Positions 47,219-60,738 of a DNA stretch of 64,000 bases are shown here, piece after piece. The position numbers and the translations under genes were made by a program. The notes under the pieces were generated by a model. The model searched no databases. It saw nothing but the letters and a program-made list of their open reading frames with translations, and had not been told where the DNA came from. Position 1 is the first letter of the stretch. Each line of letters begins with the position of its first letter. Source of the stretch: Intrasporangium oryzae NRRL B-24470 (lineage in GTDB: Bacteria > Actinomycetota > Actinomycetes > Actinomycetales > Dermatophilaceae); NCBI RefSeq assembly GCF_000576595.1, contig NZ_AWSA01000017.1, positions 31,597 to 95,596 on the forward strand, read 5' to 3'.

Positions 47219-47270
47219 GGACAACGAGGGAGGCCCCGAACCGGATGGTTCGGGGCCTCCCTCGTTGTCC
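47219..47270. terminator. 24-bp perfect hairpin between pgl and rbpA
   Basis: Arms 47219-47242 and 47247-47270 are perfectly complementary over 24 bases with a four-base GGAT loop. It lies between two convergent genes and should stop both transcripts. No T-tract. Confidence 0.9.
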
Positions 47271-47278
47271 TTGTGGCT

Positions 47279-47629
47279 CTACTGGATGAGGCCGCGCTGG
47301 CGCAGCGTCGACAGCGCCTCGTCGAGGATGGCCGCGCCGTCGGCGTCGCTCCGGCGCTCCTTCACGTAGGCGAGGTGCGTCTTGTAGGGCTCGACCTTCG
47401 GCGGGGCGGGCGGGTTGTCCTTGTCCTGGCCGGCCGGGAAGCCGCACCGGGGGCAGTCCCACGTCTCGGGGAGGACCATGCCGGGCTCCTCCGCGAAGCT
47501 CGGCCGAGTCTCGTGCCCGTTGGAGCACCAGTAGGAGATGTGGACGCGAGGGGCGGCGTCACCGCGCTCGGCCTCACCCATCGGGCCGGCGCCGACCCGG
47601 CTTCCACGAATGGCGTTACCGCTGGCCAT
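47279..47629 (-). CDS. rbpA: RNA polymerase-binding protein RbpA
   Basis: 116-residue actinobacterial transcription factor that binds sigma-A (HrdB-type) holoenzyme and stabilises open complexes. Zinc ligands Cys35, His39, Cys59, Cys62 (WCSNGHE, CPRCG); basic linker and C-terminal sigma-interaction helices (EERRSD-like KERRSDADGAAILDEALSTLRQRG). Twelve bases downstream of secG on the same strand. Confidence 0.95.
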   Translation of the reverse strand: MASGNAIRGSRVGAGPMGEAERGDAAPRVHISYWCSNGHETRPSFAEEPGMVLPETWDCPRCGFPAGQDKDNPPAPPKVEPYKTHLAYVKERRSDADGAAILDEALSTLRQRGLIQ

Positions 47630-47641
47630 GTGTTCGTCCTC

Positions 47642-47887
47642 TCAGCTCGCGAATCGGGCCAGGAGGCCCAGACCGATGATCGCCGTCGCCCAGATGAGGG
47701 CCACGGCAACGGTGAAGCGGTCGAGGTTGCGCTCGGCGACCGAGGAGCCGCCGAGGGAGGTCGACATGCCGCCACCGAACATGTCGGACAGGCCACCACC
47801 CTTGCCCTTGTGCAGCAGGATGAACAGGGTCAGAACCAGGCTGGACAGCACCAGCAGGACCTGCAGCACGATGCGAACCGCATCCAC
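47642..47887 (-). CDS. secG: preprotein translocase subunit SecG
   Basis: 81 residues with two membrane helices (about 4-24 and 60-79) and the conserved HKGKGGGLSDMFGG loop. Accessory subunit of the SecYEG channel. Downstream of tpiA, the typical actinobacterial order gap-pgk-tpiA-secG. Confidence 0.94.
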   Translation of the reverse strand: MDAVRIVLQVLLVLSSLVLTLFILLHKGKGGGLSDMFGGGMSTSLGGSSVAERNLDRFTVAVALIWATAIIGLGLLARFAS

Positions 47888-47963
47888 GTGGTCACTCCAT
47901 CTCTCGGGGCATTCGGCCGTCGTTGATCGGCTCGGGCAAGGATACCTTCCCGCCTGCCCGGAG

Positions 47964-47993
47964 GCCGAACCCCACCCACGGGCGGGGCTCGGC
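47964..47993 (-). terminator. hairpin between tpiA and secG
   Basis: Arms GCCGAACCCC and GGGGCTCGGC pair over ten positions with one mismatch, loop ACCCACGGGC able to pair further. The 138-bp gap otherwise contains nothing except a probable secG promoter. Confidence 0.5.
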
Positions 47994-48025
47994 TGCTCGT
48001 CAGGCGACGTTCAGGTGAGTCGGTC

Positions 48026-48850
48026 TCAGGCCGGCGTCAGGTGGTCGCGGTAGCGGCAGATCGACGCGAACTCGGCCGGGTCGATCGACGCCCCGCCCAC
48101 GAGGGCACCGTCGACGTCCTCCTGGGCCATGATCGCGGCGACGTTGGCGGCCTTGACGCTTCCGCCGTAGAGGATGCGGATGCCGTCGGCAACGTCCCCG
48201 CTGTAGAGCTCGGCGAGCAGCGTCCGGATGGCCGCGCAGACCTCCTGCGCATCGTCCGGAGTCGCCACCTCACCCGTTCCGATCGCCCAGATCGGCTCGT
48301 AGGCGATGACGATCGAGGCGGCCTGCTCCTTCGAGACGCCGGCGAGCGCGGCCCGCAGCTGGGAGACGACGTGCCCGACCTGACCCGACTCCTTCCGCAC
48401 GTCGAGCCCCTCACCGCAGCACAGGATCGGCGTCAGACCATGGGCGTATGCCGCCTCGACCTTCGCGGCGACGACGTCGTCGGTCTCGTGGTGGCCCTCC
48501 CGACGCTCGCTGTGACCGACGACGACGTACGTGCAGCCGAGCTTCTTGAGGAACGCGCCGGAGATGTCGCCCGTGTAGGCGCCGGAGGCGTGCGGAGACA
48601 GGTCCTGCGCGCCGTAGCGCAGGTGGAGCTTGTCGCCCTCGATGAGGGTCTGCACCGACCGGAGGTCGGTGAACGGCGGGAGGACGGCCACCTCGACGGC
48701 TGCGTAGTCGTGCTTGGCGTCACGCAGCGTCCAGTCGAGCTTCTGGACGAGGTGGGTGGCCTGCAGGTGGTCGAGGTTCATCTTCCAGTTGCCGGCCATG
48801 AGCGGCACACGGCCGACGGGCTTCGCGTCGGTCTTGTCGGAACGGGCCAT
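48026..48850 (-). CDS. tpiA: triose-phosphate isomerase
   Basis: 274 residues. Active-site residues: Lys23 (NWKMN), His113 (VGHSERR), Glu185 (AYEPIWAIG). Interconverts glyceraldehyde-3-P and dihydroxyacetone-P. ATG overlaps the pgk stop by one base (TGATG). The N-terminus is about 15 residues longer than average. Confidence 0.96.
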   Translation of the reverse strand: MARSDKTDAKPVGRVPLMAGNWKMNLDHLQATHLVQKLDWTLRDAKHDYAAVEVAVLPPFTDLRSVQTLIEGDKLHLRYGAQDLSPHASGAYTGDISGAFLKKLGCTYVVVGHSERREGHHETDDVVAAKVEAAYAHGLTPILCCGEGLDVRKESGQVGHVVSQLRAALAGVSKEQAASIVIAYEPIWAIGTGEVATPDDAQEVCAAIRTLLAELYSGDVADGIRILYGGSVKAANVAAIMAQEDVDGALVGGASIDPAEFASICRYRDHLTPA

Positions 48851-50061
48851 CAGGCGTGGTCCTCCTCGTCGAGCACGGTCAGGCCGGGCAGCTCCTTGCC
48901 CTCGAGGTACTCGAGGCTCGCTCCACCGCCTGTCGAGATGTGGCCGAAGTCGCTGTCGGCGAAACCGAGCTGGCGCACGGCGGCGGCCGAGTCGCCACCG
49001 CCGACGACGGTCAGGGCCCCGGTTCGCGTCACGTCGACGAGGGCCTGGGCGACCGCCTTGGTCCCCGCAGCGAACGGCGCCATCTCGAAGGCGCCCATGG
49101 GCCCGTTCCAGAAGACCGTGCGGCAGTCTGCGAGCCGCTCGGCGAAGAGTCGGCCGGACTCGGGGCCGATGTCGAGGCCCATCCGGTCCGCCGGGATCGC
49201 GTCGACGGCCACGACGTCGTGCGGGGCATCGGCGCTGAAGGCGTCCGCGGCGACGATGTCGACCGGCAGGACGATCTCGACGCCCTCCTTCTCGGCACGC
49301 TCGAGGTAGCCCTTGACGGTGTCGACCTGGTCGGCCTCGAGCAGGCTCTTGCCGACCTCGAGACCCATGGCGGCGAGGAAGGTGAACACCATGCCGCCAC
49401 CGATGAGGAGCCGGTCGGCCGTGCCGAGGAGGTTGCCGATGACGCCGAGCTTGTCGGACACCTTCGCGCCGCCGAGGACGACGGCATACGGCCGCTCGGG
49501 GTCCTTCGTCAGGCGGCGGAGCACGTCGACCTCGGTGGCCACGAGACCCCCGGTGGCGTGCGGGAGCAGCCGGGCGACGTCGTAGACGGACGCCTGCTTG
49601 CGGTGGACGACGCCGAAACCGTCGGAGACGAAGACGTCCGCCATCGAGGCGAGGGCGCCCGCGAACTCGGCGCGCTCCTCGTCGGACTTGCCCGTCTCGC
49701 CGGCGTTGAACCGGAGGTTCTCGAGCAGGAGCACGTCGCCGTCATCGAGGGCGGCGACGGCCGCCTGCGCCTCAGGACCCACGGTGTCGCCCGCGAACGC
49801 GACGGGGCGACCGAGGACCTCACCGAGCCGCGTCGCGACCGGAGCGAGGGAGTACTTGGCCTCGGGCGCACCCTTGGGGCGGCCGAGGTGGGCGCACACG
49901 ATGACGCGCGCACCCTGCTCGGACAGGGCAGCGATCGTCGGGGCGGACGCGCGGATGCGCCCGTCGTCGGTGATCGTCGTGCCGTCGAGCGGGACATTGA
50001 GGTCGGAACGGACGAGGACGCGCTTGCCGCGCAGGTCCCCGAGGTCGCCAGTCGTCTTCAC
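48850..50061 (-). CDS. pgk: phosphoglycerate kinase
   Basis: 403 residues. [10 protein letters not shown] (N-terminal substrate region), [18 protein letters not shown], the nucleotide region [16 protein letters not shown] and C-terminal [13 protein letters not shown] with [17 protein letters not shown]-generating step of glycolysis. Lies 88 bases after gap, with a hairpin in between. Confidence 0.96.
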   Translation of the reverse strand: MKTTGDLGDLRGKRVLVRSDLNVPLDGTTITDDGRIRASAPTIAALSEQGARVIVCAHLGRPKGAPEAKYSLAPVATRLGEVLGRPVAFAGDTVGPEAQAAVAALDDGDVLLLENLRFNAGETGKSDEERAEFAGALASMADVFVSDGFGVVHRKQASVYDVARLLPHATGGLVATEVDVLRRLTKDPERPYAVVLGGAKVSDKLGVIGNLLGTADRLLIGGGMVFTFLAAMGLEVGKSLLEADQVDTVKGYLERAEKEGVEIVLPVDIVAADAFSADAPHDVVAVDAIPADRMGLDIGPESGRLFAERLADCRTVFWNGPMGAFEMAPFAAGTKAVAQALVDVTRTGALTVVGGGDSAAAVRQLGFADSDFGHISTGGGASLEYLEGKELPGLTVLDEEDHA

Positions 50062-50108
50062 GAGGGTTGCCTCTTCGCTGTGGGTTGAGTTCGGCCGGGA
50101 ACCGGGAC

Positions 50109-50142
50109 GGCCACCGCCCCACGCTGCGCGGGGGCGGTGGCC
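50109..50142 (-). terminator. intercistronic hairpin between gap and pgk
   Basis: GGCCACCGCCCC (50109-50120) and GGGGCGGTGGCC (50131-50142): 12-bp perfect stem, ten-base loop, directly after the gap stop codon. Probably a partial terminator or mRNA 3' stabiliser that makes gap more abundant than pgk-tpiA. Confidence 0.65.
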
Positions 50143-50149
50143 GACGGGC

Positions 50150-51229
<1,080 letters not shown>

Positions 51230-51342
51230 GTGGCTTGCCTCACAGAGGGAAGCAGGAGTCTCATCGAGCGGTGAGCGAGCGCTCAGCAGCAGCGGGCCGC
51301 ACGGACCGGGCCCCGGGCGCCCCCGCGAGAGGGCCGGCGGCG

Positions 51343-52323
51343 TCAGCTGTCGAGCATGTCAGGGGTGAGGTTGGCGTCGGTGCCGGGCACCCCGAGCTCC
51401 TCGGCCCGCTTGTCGGCCATGGCGAGCAGCCGGCGGATCCGGCCGGCGACGGCGTCCTTCGTCATCGGCGGCTGGGCGAGCTGACCGAGCTCCTCGAGGC
51501 TCGCCTGCTTGTGCTCGACGCGGAGAACCCCCGCCTCGCGGAGGTGGTCGGGGATGTCGTCGCCGAGGATCTCCATGGCCCGCTCGACCCGGGCACCCGC
51601 GGCTACCGCGGCGCGCGCCGAGCGGCGCAGGTTGGCGTCGTCGAAGTTGGCGAGGCGGTTGGCCGTCGCGCGCACCTCGCGGCGCATCCGGCGCTCCTCC
51701 CAGGCGAGCACGGCGTCGTGGGCCCCGAGGCGCGTCAGCATCGCCCCGATCGCGTCACCGTCGCGGATGACCACGCGGTCGACGCCCCGGACCTCGCGGG
51801 CCTTGGCCTGGATGCCGAGTCGGCGCGCCGCGCCCACGAGGGCGAGCGCCGCCTCGGGCCCGGGGCAGGTCACCTCGAGGGCGGACGATCGGCCGGGCTC
51901 GGTCAGCGAGCCGTGGGCGAGGAACGCCCCCCGCCAGGCGGCCTCGGAGTCGCACGTCGCCGCGCTGACGACCTTGGGGGGAAGCCCGCGCACGGGGCGT
52001 CCGCGGGCGTCGATGAGCCCGGTCTGCCGGGCGAGGGTTGCGCCGTCCTCGACGATGCGCACGACGTAGCGAGAGCCGCGTCGCAGTCCGCCGGCAGCGA
52101 GCACGAGCAGGTCGCTCTTGTGGCCGTACACCTCGGAGATGGTGCGCCGCAGCCGGCGTGCGGCGTTGGCGGTGTCGAGCTCGGCCTCGACGACGATCTG
52201 GCCGCCGATGATGTGCAGCCCCCCGGCGAAGCGGAGCATCGTCGACACCTCGGCCTTGCGACAACAGGGCTTGGTCACCTCGAGGCGGGAGAGCTCGTCC
52301 TTCACCTTCGCTGTCATCGCCAT
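51343..52323 (-). CDS. whiA: WhiA, DNA-binding regulator
   Basis: 326 residues. N-terminal LAGLIDADG-homing-endonuclease-like fold ([21 protein letters not shown]) without the catalytic residues, C-terminal helix-turn-helix ([22 protein letters not shown]). Sporulation regulator in Streptomyces; in non-sporulating actinobacteria linked to division. Sits after yvcK, the usual rapZ-yvcK-whiA order. Confidence 0.94.
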   Translation of the reverse strand: MAMTAKVKDELSRLEVTKPCCRKAEVSTMLRFAGGLHIIGGQIVVEAELDTANAARRLRRTISEVYGHKSDLLVLAAGGLRRGSRYVVRIVEDGATLARQTGLIDARGRPVRGLPPKVVSAATCDSEAAWRGAFLAHGSLTEPGRSSALEVTCPGPEAALALVGAARRLGIQAKAREVRGVDRVVIRDGDAIGAMLTRLGAHDAVLAWEERRMRREVRATANRLANFDDANLRRSARAAVAAGARVERAMEILGDDIPDHLREAGVLRVEHKQASLEELGQLAQPPMTKDAVAGRIRRLLAMADKRAEELGVPGTDANLTPDMLDS

Positions 52324-52392
52324 GCGGACATCCTGCCACCCGCAGAGACGCCGCGTGACGTGGTGCCTTCGGCCGCAGGGCGGCCCGCCTCC

Positions 52393-53358
52393 TCAGCCGA
52401 TGACGTCGCGGAGCGCCGCGGCGAGGCGGAGCGGGTCATGCACCCCCGGCTGCCCACGCGTCGCAACGGGCGCGACGACGAGCTCGGCACCGACGTCGGC
52501 GGCCGCGGACCGCACGGCGGCCGCGTCGGTGACGACCGACGGGTCGGCGAGCACGACGTCGAGCCGCAGGTCGGGCGCGTTGGCCGCGAAGGACCTGAGG
52601 TGGTCCTCGGCGCGGAAGTCGCGCGTCTCGCCCTTGTGGACCTCGAGGTTGAGGTTGAGCAGCCGCCGGGCCGGTGTCGCCACGAGCGCGTCGGCGAGGT
52701 CCGGGACGAGCAGGTGCGGCATGACCGAGGTGAACCACGAGCCGGGCCCGAGCATGACCCAGTCGGCCGAGCCCACGGCGTCGAGGGCCTCCGCGCACGG
52801 TGCGGGGCAGGTCGGCACGATGCCGATCGACCTCACGACACCGGGTGACGACGCGACGCGGTGCTGACCGCGGACGAGGACCGCCTCGTCGGGCCGCCCG
52901 GGGTCGTGGCCGACGATCTCCGCGACGATCTCGAGCGGCTCCGCGGCCATGGGCAGGACCCGGCCGCGGGCGCCGAGGAGCCGGCCGACGAGGTCGAGGC
53001 CTCGCACGGTGTCGCCGAGCAGCTCCCAGATCGAGACGATCATGAGGTTGCCGAGAGCGTGCCCGCGCAGCTCACCCTGGCCCGCGAAACGGTGCTGCAG
53101 CACATCGCGCCAGGTGTGGCCCCACTCGGAGTCGTCGCAGAGGGCGGCGAGCGCCATCCGAAGGTCTCCGGGAGGCAGGACGTCGAAGTCCTCGCGCAGG
53201 CGGCCGCTCGAGCCCCCGTCGTCGGCGACCGTGACCACGGCCGTGACATTGTCGGTGAGCAGCCGGAGGGCCGTGAGCGCAGCCGAGAGACCGTGCCCTC
53301 CCCCGAGGGCGACGATGCGCCGCGTGTGGCTGCCCGCGAAAGGACCGGGCGGCGTCAT
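52393..53358 (-). CDS. yvcK: YvcK/CofD-like gluconeogenesis factor
   Basis: 321 residues with the CofD-like fold: VALGGGHGLSAALTALR, VADDGGSSGRLR, GNLMIVSIWE and LGPGSWFTSVMPHLLV. Family members bind UDP-sugars and affect cell-wall precursor metabolism. Start chosen as ATG 53356-53358 with GGGAG upstream; a GTG at 53365-53367 overlapping the rapZ stop by four bases is an equal alternative (324 residues). Confidence 0.92.
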   Translation of the reverse strand: MTPPGPFAGSHTRRIVALGGGHGLSAALTALRLLTDNVTAVVTVADDGGSSGRLREDFDVLPPGDLRMALAALCDDSEWGHTWRDVLQHRFAGQGELRGHALGNLMIVSIWELLGDTVRGLDLVGRLLGARGRVLPMAAEPLEIVAEIVGHDPGRPDEAVLVRGQHRVASSPGVVRSIGIVPTCPAPCAEALDAVGSADWVMLGPGSWFTSVMPHLLVPDLADALVATPARRLLNLNLEVHKGETRDFRAEDHLRSFAANAPDLRLDVVLADPSVVTDAAAVRSAAADVGAELVVAPVATRGQPGVHDPLRLAAALRDVIG

Positions 53359-53363
53359 GGCCG

Positions 53364-54281
53364 TCACTCCCGCCCGAGGTCGCGGTGGACGACGAAGGTC
53401 TCGACACGAGAGCCCTCGCCGAGCCGCGCGCTCAGCGCCTCGGCGATCGCGACGGAGCGGTGCTTGCCGCCCGTGCACCCGACCGCGACCGTGACGTATC
53501 GCCGCCCCTCGCGGATGTAGCCCGAGACCATCGTCGAGAGCAGGTCTCCGGCGCGGTCGAGGAACTCGTCAGCGCCGGGCTGGCCCATGACGAACGCGGC
53601 CACCGGCTCGTCGCGCCCGCTCAGCGGGCGCAGCTCCGGCACCCAGAACGGGTTGGGCAGGAAGCGCATGTCGAAGACGACGTCGGCATCGAGCGGCAGC
53701 CCGTACTTGAAGCCGAACGACATCACGGCGATGCGCAGCTGGAAGCGCAGGTCACCGGCGAAGAGCGAGGAGAGCTTGGCGCTCAGCTGGTGGACGTTGA
53801 GGCCGGAGCTGTCGATGACGACGTCGGCCGAGGAGCGGAGGTCGACGAGCAGCTCCCGCTCGCGCTGGATCCCGTCGAGGAGGCGTCCGTTGCCCTGCAG
53901 GGGATGGGGCCGACGGACGCTCTCGAACCGCCGCACGAGGGCCTCGTCGGTGGCGTCGAGAAAGACGAGACTCGGCCGCTCCCCCCGCTCGCGCGCGGCC
54001 TGGATGGCGTCCTCGAGGTGCGCGAACCACCCGCGGGAGCGGACGTCGACGACGACGGCGACGCGCTGCTGGGCCGCTTCGGGGCTGCGCGCGATGGCGT
54101 CGTCGCGAAGGTCTGCGAGGTCGGAGAGCAGCTGCGGCGGCAGGTTGTCGACGACGAGCCACCCGAGGTCCTCGAGGACGTTGGCGGTCGTGCTGCGGCC
54201 CGCGCCGCTCATCCCGGTGACGATGACGAGCGGTGCGTCGACGAGGGACGTCGCGGGGGTCTGGACCGTCGGGTTGTTCAT
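53364..54281 (-). CDS. rapZ: RapZ-like nucleotide-binding protein
   Basis: 305 residues. Walker [10 protein letters not shown] (23-31), RapZ family [22 protein letters not shown] and C-terminal [10 protein letters not shown]. In E. coli an RNase E adaptor; in actinobacteria the role is less clear. Overlaps uvrC by four bases (ATGA). Confidence 0.93.
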   Translation of the reverse strand: MNNPTVQTPATSLVDAPLVIVTGMSGAGRSTTANVLEDLGWLVVDNLPPQLLSDLADLRDDAIARSPEAAQQRVAVVVDVRSRGWFAHLEDAIQAARERGERPSLVFLDATDEALVRRFESVRRPHPLQGNGRLLDGIQRERELLVDLRSSADVVIDSSGLNVHQLSAKLSSLFAGDLRFQLRIAVMSFGFKYGLPLDADVVFDMRFLPNPFWVPELRPLSGRDEPVAAFVMGQPGADEFLDRAGDLLSTMVSGYIREGRRYVTVAVGCTGGKHRSVAIAEALSARLGEGSRVETFVVHRDLGRE

Positions 54282-56374
54282 TCGAGCACTTCTCCCGTCG
54301 TGAGGTTCACGGCTGGCTCCCCGGCGCCACTCTCAGCCAAGTGGGTGACGATCGCCGACGCAAGCGACGGGCCGATGCCGGGCACCGTCATGATCTCCTC
54401 GGCCGCGGCACCGCGCAGGCGCTTGACCGAGCCGAAGTGCTTGAGCAGCGCCTTCTGTCGGCTCGCGCCCAGACCAGGTATGCCGTCGAGCTGGGAGGAC
54501 GTCATCGCCTTCGAGCGGCGCTGGCGGTGGAAGGTGATGGCGAAGCGGTGCGCCTCGTCGCGCAGGCGCTGGAGCAGGTAGAGGCCCTCGCTCGTGCGCG
54601 GCAGGATGACGGGGTACTCGCTGCGGGGCAGCCAGACCTCCTCGAGGCGCTTGGCCAGGCCGACGAGCGCGACCTCCTCGATGCCGAGCTCGTCGAGGAC
54701 GGCCTGGGCGGCGTTGACCTGCGGGAGGCCGCCGTCGACGACGACGAGGCTCGGCGGGTACGCGAAGCGTCGGGGTCGGCCCGTCTCGGGGTCGATCGGC
54801 CCCGACGGCGCGTCGCCGGCGCCGACTGCGTCATCGGCGTCGCCGACCACGCCGGTGGACAGGTCGAGGTCACCCCGCCCCTCGGCATCCTCGAGATAGC
54901 GCCGGAACCGCCGCGTCAGGACCTCCCGCATCGCCGCGGTGTCGTCGATGGTCGCGGTGCCGTCCTCGAGCTCGCCGGCGCCGTCCAGTGCTCCCCCGCC
55001 CTCAGCACCCGTCGCCGCCGCCGTCGCCGCCGTCACTGCCGTCGCTGCCGTTGTCCCGCGGACGATGAACCGGCGGTACTCGCTCTTGCGGGCGAGGCCG
55101 TCCTCGAAGACGACCATGCTCGCGACGACGTTGGTGCCCTGGACGTGGCTGACGTCGTAGCACTCGATGCGAAGCGGTGCCTCATCGAGCTCGAGGAGGT
55201 CCTGCAGCTCCTGGAGCGCCTGGCTGCGCAGGGTGAGGTCGCCGGCACGGGCCACCTTGTGGCGGGCGAGCGACTGCTCGGCGTTGCGCCGGACCGTCTC
55301 CATGAGCGCTCGCTTGTCGCCGCGCTGCGGGACGCGCACGTCGACGGCCGAGCGGCGCACCGAGGAGAGCCACTCGACGACGGCCTCGTGGTCGGGGGGA
55401 AGGGTCGGCACGAGCACCTCCCGCGGCACGGCGTCGCGGTCGGCGTCGCCGTAGACCTGCTGGAGGAGGTGCTCGACGAGCGTCGGCGCGTCTTCGCTCT
55501 CCTTCTCGACGACCCAGCCGCGCTGACCCCGGATGCGGCCGCCGCGCACGTGGAAGACCTGGACCGCGGCCTCGAGGTCGTCGTCGGCGAGGGCGAAGAC
55601 GTCGGCGTCGGTCGCGTCGCCGAGGACGACGGCCTGCTTCTCGAGGGCCTTGCTGAGCGCGCCGATGTCGTCGCGGAGGCGAGCGGCCTGCTCGAAGTCG
55701 AGCTCGGCGGCCGCCTCGCGCATGCGGGTCTCGAGCCGCTTGACGAAGCGGGTCGTGTTGCCGCCCATGAAGTCGCAGAAGTCCTCGGCGATGGCGCGGT
55801 GCTCCTCCGCGCTGACCCGCCCGACGCAGGGGGCCGAGCACTTGTCGATGTAGCCGAGCAGGCACGGACGACCGCTCGCCGCGGCGCGCCGGAACACGCC
55901 TGAGGAGCAGGTGCGCACCGGGAACACGCGCAGGAGCAGGTCGAGGGTCTCGCGGATCGCCCAGGCGTGGCCGTAGGGGCCGAAGTAGCGGGTGCCCTTG
56001 CGCTTGGCGCCGCGCATGACCTGGGCCCGCGGGAACTCCTCCCCCATCGTGACGGCGAGGAAGGGGTAGGACTTGTCGTCGCGGTACTTGACGTTGAAGC
56101 GCGGGTCGAACTCCTTGATCCAGGAGTACTCGAGCTGGAGCGCCTCGACCTCGGTGCGCACGACGGTCCACTCGACCGACGCCGCTGTCGTCACCATCGT
56201 CGCCGTGCGCGGGTGGAGGGCGGTGATGTCCTGGAAGTACGACGAGAGCCGCGGGCGCAGCGACTTGGCCTTCCCGACGTAGATGACGCGGCCGTGCGCG
56301 TCCCGGAAGCGGTAGACCCCCGGATCGGTCGGGATCTCCCCCGGCTTGGGTCGATAGGTCGTCGGGTCGGCCAC
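54278..56374 (-). CDS. uvrC: UvrC excinuclease subunit with low-complexity insertion
   Basis: 698 residues. GIY-YIG nuclease domain ([18 protein letters not shown], about 19-37), Cys-rich and UVR region, RNase H-like endonuclease domain ([37 protein letters not shown]) and two helix-hairpin-helix motifs at the end ([31 protein letters not shown]). Between the strand ending YRRFIVRG and [16 protein letters not shown] lies a 40-residue insertion (about 437-475) rich in Ala, Thr and Gly, absent in standard UvrC. GTG start with -10 TAGGGT six bases upstream. First gene of uvrC-rapZ-yvcK-whiA. Confidence 0.95.
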   Translation of the reverse strand: MADPTTYRPKPGEIPTDPGVYRFRDAHGRVIYVGKAKSLRPRLSSYFQDITALHPRTATMVTTAASVEWTVVRTEVEALQLEYSWIKEFDPRFNVKYRDDKSYPFLAVTMGEEFPRAQVMRGAKRKGTRYFGPYGHAWAIRETLDLLLRVFPVRTCSSGVFRRAAASGRPCLLGYIDKCSAPCVGRVSAEEHRAIAEDFCDFMGGNTTRFVKRLETRMREAAAELDFEQAARLRDDIGALSKALEKQAVVLGDATDADVFALADDDLEAAVQVFHVRGGRIRGQRGWVVEKESEDAPTLVEHLLQQVYGDADRDAVPREVLVPTLPPDHEAVVEWLSSVRRSAVDVRVPQRGDKRALMETVRRNAEQSLARHKVARAGDLTLRSQALQELQDLLELDEAPLRIECYDVSHVQGTNVVASMVVFEDGLARKSEYRRFIVRGTTAATAVTAATAAATGAEGGGALDGAGELEDGTATIDDTAAMREVLTRRFRRYLEDAEGRGDLDLSTGVVGDADDAVGAGDAPSGPIDPETGRPRRFAYPPSLVVVDGGLPQVNAAQAVLDELGIEEVALVGLAKRLEEVWLPRSEYPVILPRTSEGLYLLQRLRDEAHRFAITFHRQRRSKAMTSSQLDGIPGLGASRQKALLKHFGSVKRLRGAAAEEIMTVPGIGPSLASAIVTHLAESGAGEPAVNLTTGEVLE

Positions 56375-56380
56375 GGCTCC

Positions 56381-56386
56381 ACCCTA
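56381..56386 (-). promoter_or_regulatory. -10 element of uvrC (leaderless)
   Basis: TAGGGT on the minus strand, six bases before the GTG at 56374. Confidence 0.5.
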
Positions 56387-56472
56387 TGTCGCGGCGCCGA
56401 CGCCCACCGGCGCCGGGTGACCCACCCAGATCGCGTATGCCGCTCAGCCGGCACCGCGGCCGCGCGCTGGGA

Positions 56473-56512
56473 GGCCCGGACCGCGACCTCAGACGGTCGC
56501 GAGATCCGGGCC
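56473..56512 (-). terminator. terminator of the uvrA-Rieske-hypothetical operon
   Basis: Two-step hairpin: outer arms GGCCCGGA (56473-56480) and TCCGGGCC (56505-56512), inner arms CGCGACC and GGTCGCG. It ends two bases after the stop codon of the hypothetical gene on the minus strand. The remainder of the 140-bp gap holds the uvrC promoter and one octamer copy (56435-56442). Confidence 0.65.
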
Positions 56513-56514
56513 CT

Positions 56515-56958
56515 TCACGTCGAGAGCCCGAGCGCGACGCGCACGGCAGTGCCGAGCGCTCCGGAGTCGCCCGCCTTCGCGGTCAGGGACTGGTCCGCGC
56601 GACCGACGAAACCCTCCCGCGAGCCCCCGTTACGGCTCGGGCTCACGACGACCGTGCCGTCGTGCTGCTCGAGGTCGACGTGGAGCGCGCCCCGCGCGTA
56701 GGCCGCGTAGGAGCGCAGCCCGAGGGCTGTGAGGACGGGCGCGAAGGGCGACGGGCCGTGGCGGAGGTCCGGGGTGGGGATGCCCTCCCCGGACGCGTCG
56801 AGCATCCTCGAGGCGGCCTCACCGAGGACCCTGTCGGGCACGTCGGCAGGAAGGATGTCGAAGGCCCCGTTGGCCACCCAGAGACCGTCCACCGTGCAGG
56901 AGTCGGAGCTCACGACCAGGCGTCCGCGCCGCAGGTCGACCCCCGCCATCGCGAGCAT
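56515..56958 (-). CDS. conserved-looking hypothetical protein
   Basis: 147 residues, no recognised family. Predicted soluble alpha/beta protein: FDILPADVPDRVLGEAASRML in the middle and a C-terminal half DLEQHDGTVVVSPSRNGG...GFVGRADQSLTAK, followed by ALGTAVRVALGLS. Coding is supported by position: one base after the Rieske stop, and a good terminator follows. The start could be either Met1 (56958) or Met4 (56949). Similar C-terminal patterns occur in some contact-dependent-inhibition immunity proteins, but the resemblance is weak and I do not assign this. Confidence 0.65.
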   Translation of the reverse strand: MLAMAGVDLRRGRLVVSSDSCTVDGLWVANGAFDILPADVPDRVLGEAASRMLDASGEGIPTPDLRHGPSPFAPVLTALGLRSYAAYARGALHVDLEQHDGTVVVSPSRNGGSREGFVGRADQSLTAKAGDSGALGTAVRVALGLST

Positions 56959-56959
56959 C

Positions 56960-57465
56960 TCAGCTCACGGTGAAGGTGCTGCCCGTGACCGTGACCTTCT
57001 TGGCGGCCAGGGGCGCGGTCGCCGGGCCGTTGACGACGTCGCCGGTCGCGATGTCGAAGGCGCTGCCGTGACAGGGGCAGATGATCATCTTGTTGGCCAC
57101 GGCCGCGACCGCACAGCCCTGGTGGGTGCACGTCGTGTCGAAGGCCTTGAACGTGCCGGCCTCGGGCTGCGTCACGACGACCTTCTGGTCGGGGAAGATC
57201 CTCCCTCCGCCGACCGGCACCTCCGACGTCGGTGTCGCGCCGCCGCCGCCGCCACCGCCGGCCCCGGACGAGCCCGGGCCCGGGTCGCTCGGCGACGAGC
57301 TGCTGCAGGCGGCGAGCACGCCGGCCCCGGCGACGACGACCGCTCCGCGCAGGACGACGCGGCGGTCGGTCAGCGACGGAAACAGGGCCGGTCCCGCGTC
57401 GGCGCGGGCGCTCTCGGGGGCACCCACCGCCTCGAGGGTGGGACCGCTGGACTGGGTGGAGCCGC

Positions 57466-57469
<4 letters not shown>
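56960..57469 (-). CDS. Rieske 2Fe-2S lipoprotein with twin-arginine signal
   Basis: 169 residues. Twin Arg at 36-37 (TDRRVVLRG), hydrophobic core (42-53) and lipobox LAAC with Cys55: exported folded by Tat and lipid-anchored. A Ser/Gly/Pro linker follows. Rieske cluster ligands Cys114 and His116 (CTHQGC) and Cys131 plus His134 (CPCHGS); Cys119 and Cys133 are placed for the structural disulfide. Not part of a bc1 complex operon here; its redox partner is unknown. Its ATG overlaps the uvrA stop by four bases. Confidence 0.9.
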
Positions 57470-60633
<3,164 letters not shown>

Positions 60634-60640
60634 CCGGCCC

Positions 60641-60646
60641 ATGCTA
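60641..60646 (-). promoter_or_regulatory. -10 element of uvrA (leaderless)
   Basis: TAGCAT on the minus strand, seven bases before the GTG at 60633. Confidence 0.55.
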
Positions 60647-60724
60647 GGTGGCGCCACCGACAATGGGTCGGGCCGCGTCGGCCACCGCGGGTGCGCGGGG
60701 GCAGCGCGAGACCCGGCTCAGCGG

Positions 60725-60730
60725 CATACT
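60725..60730 (+). promoter_or_regulatory. -10 element of the GH15 gene, overlapping an octamer copy
   Basis: CATACT, eight bases before the ATG at 60739. The octamer copy on the minus strand (60722-60729) covers most of it. Confidence 0.45.
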
Positions 60731-60738
60731 CGATCGTC

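Noticed and set aside
56515..56958. Possible CdiI-like immunity protein
   Set aside because: Resemblance limited to a short C-terminal pattern, and no CdiA-type toxin is near.
60634..60738. Search for a LexA/SOS box upstream of uvrA
   Set aside because: No GAAC-N4-GTTC type dyad seen in the 105-bp gap.
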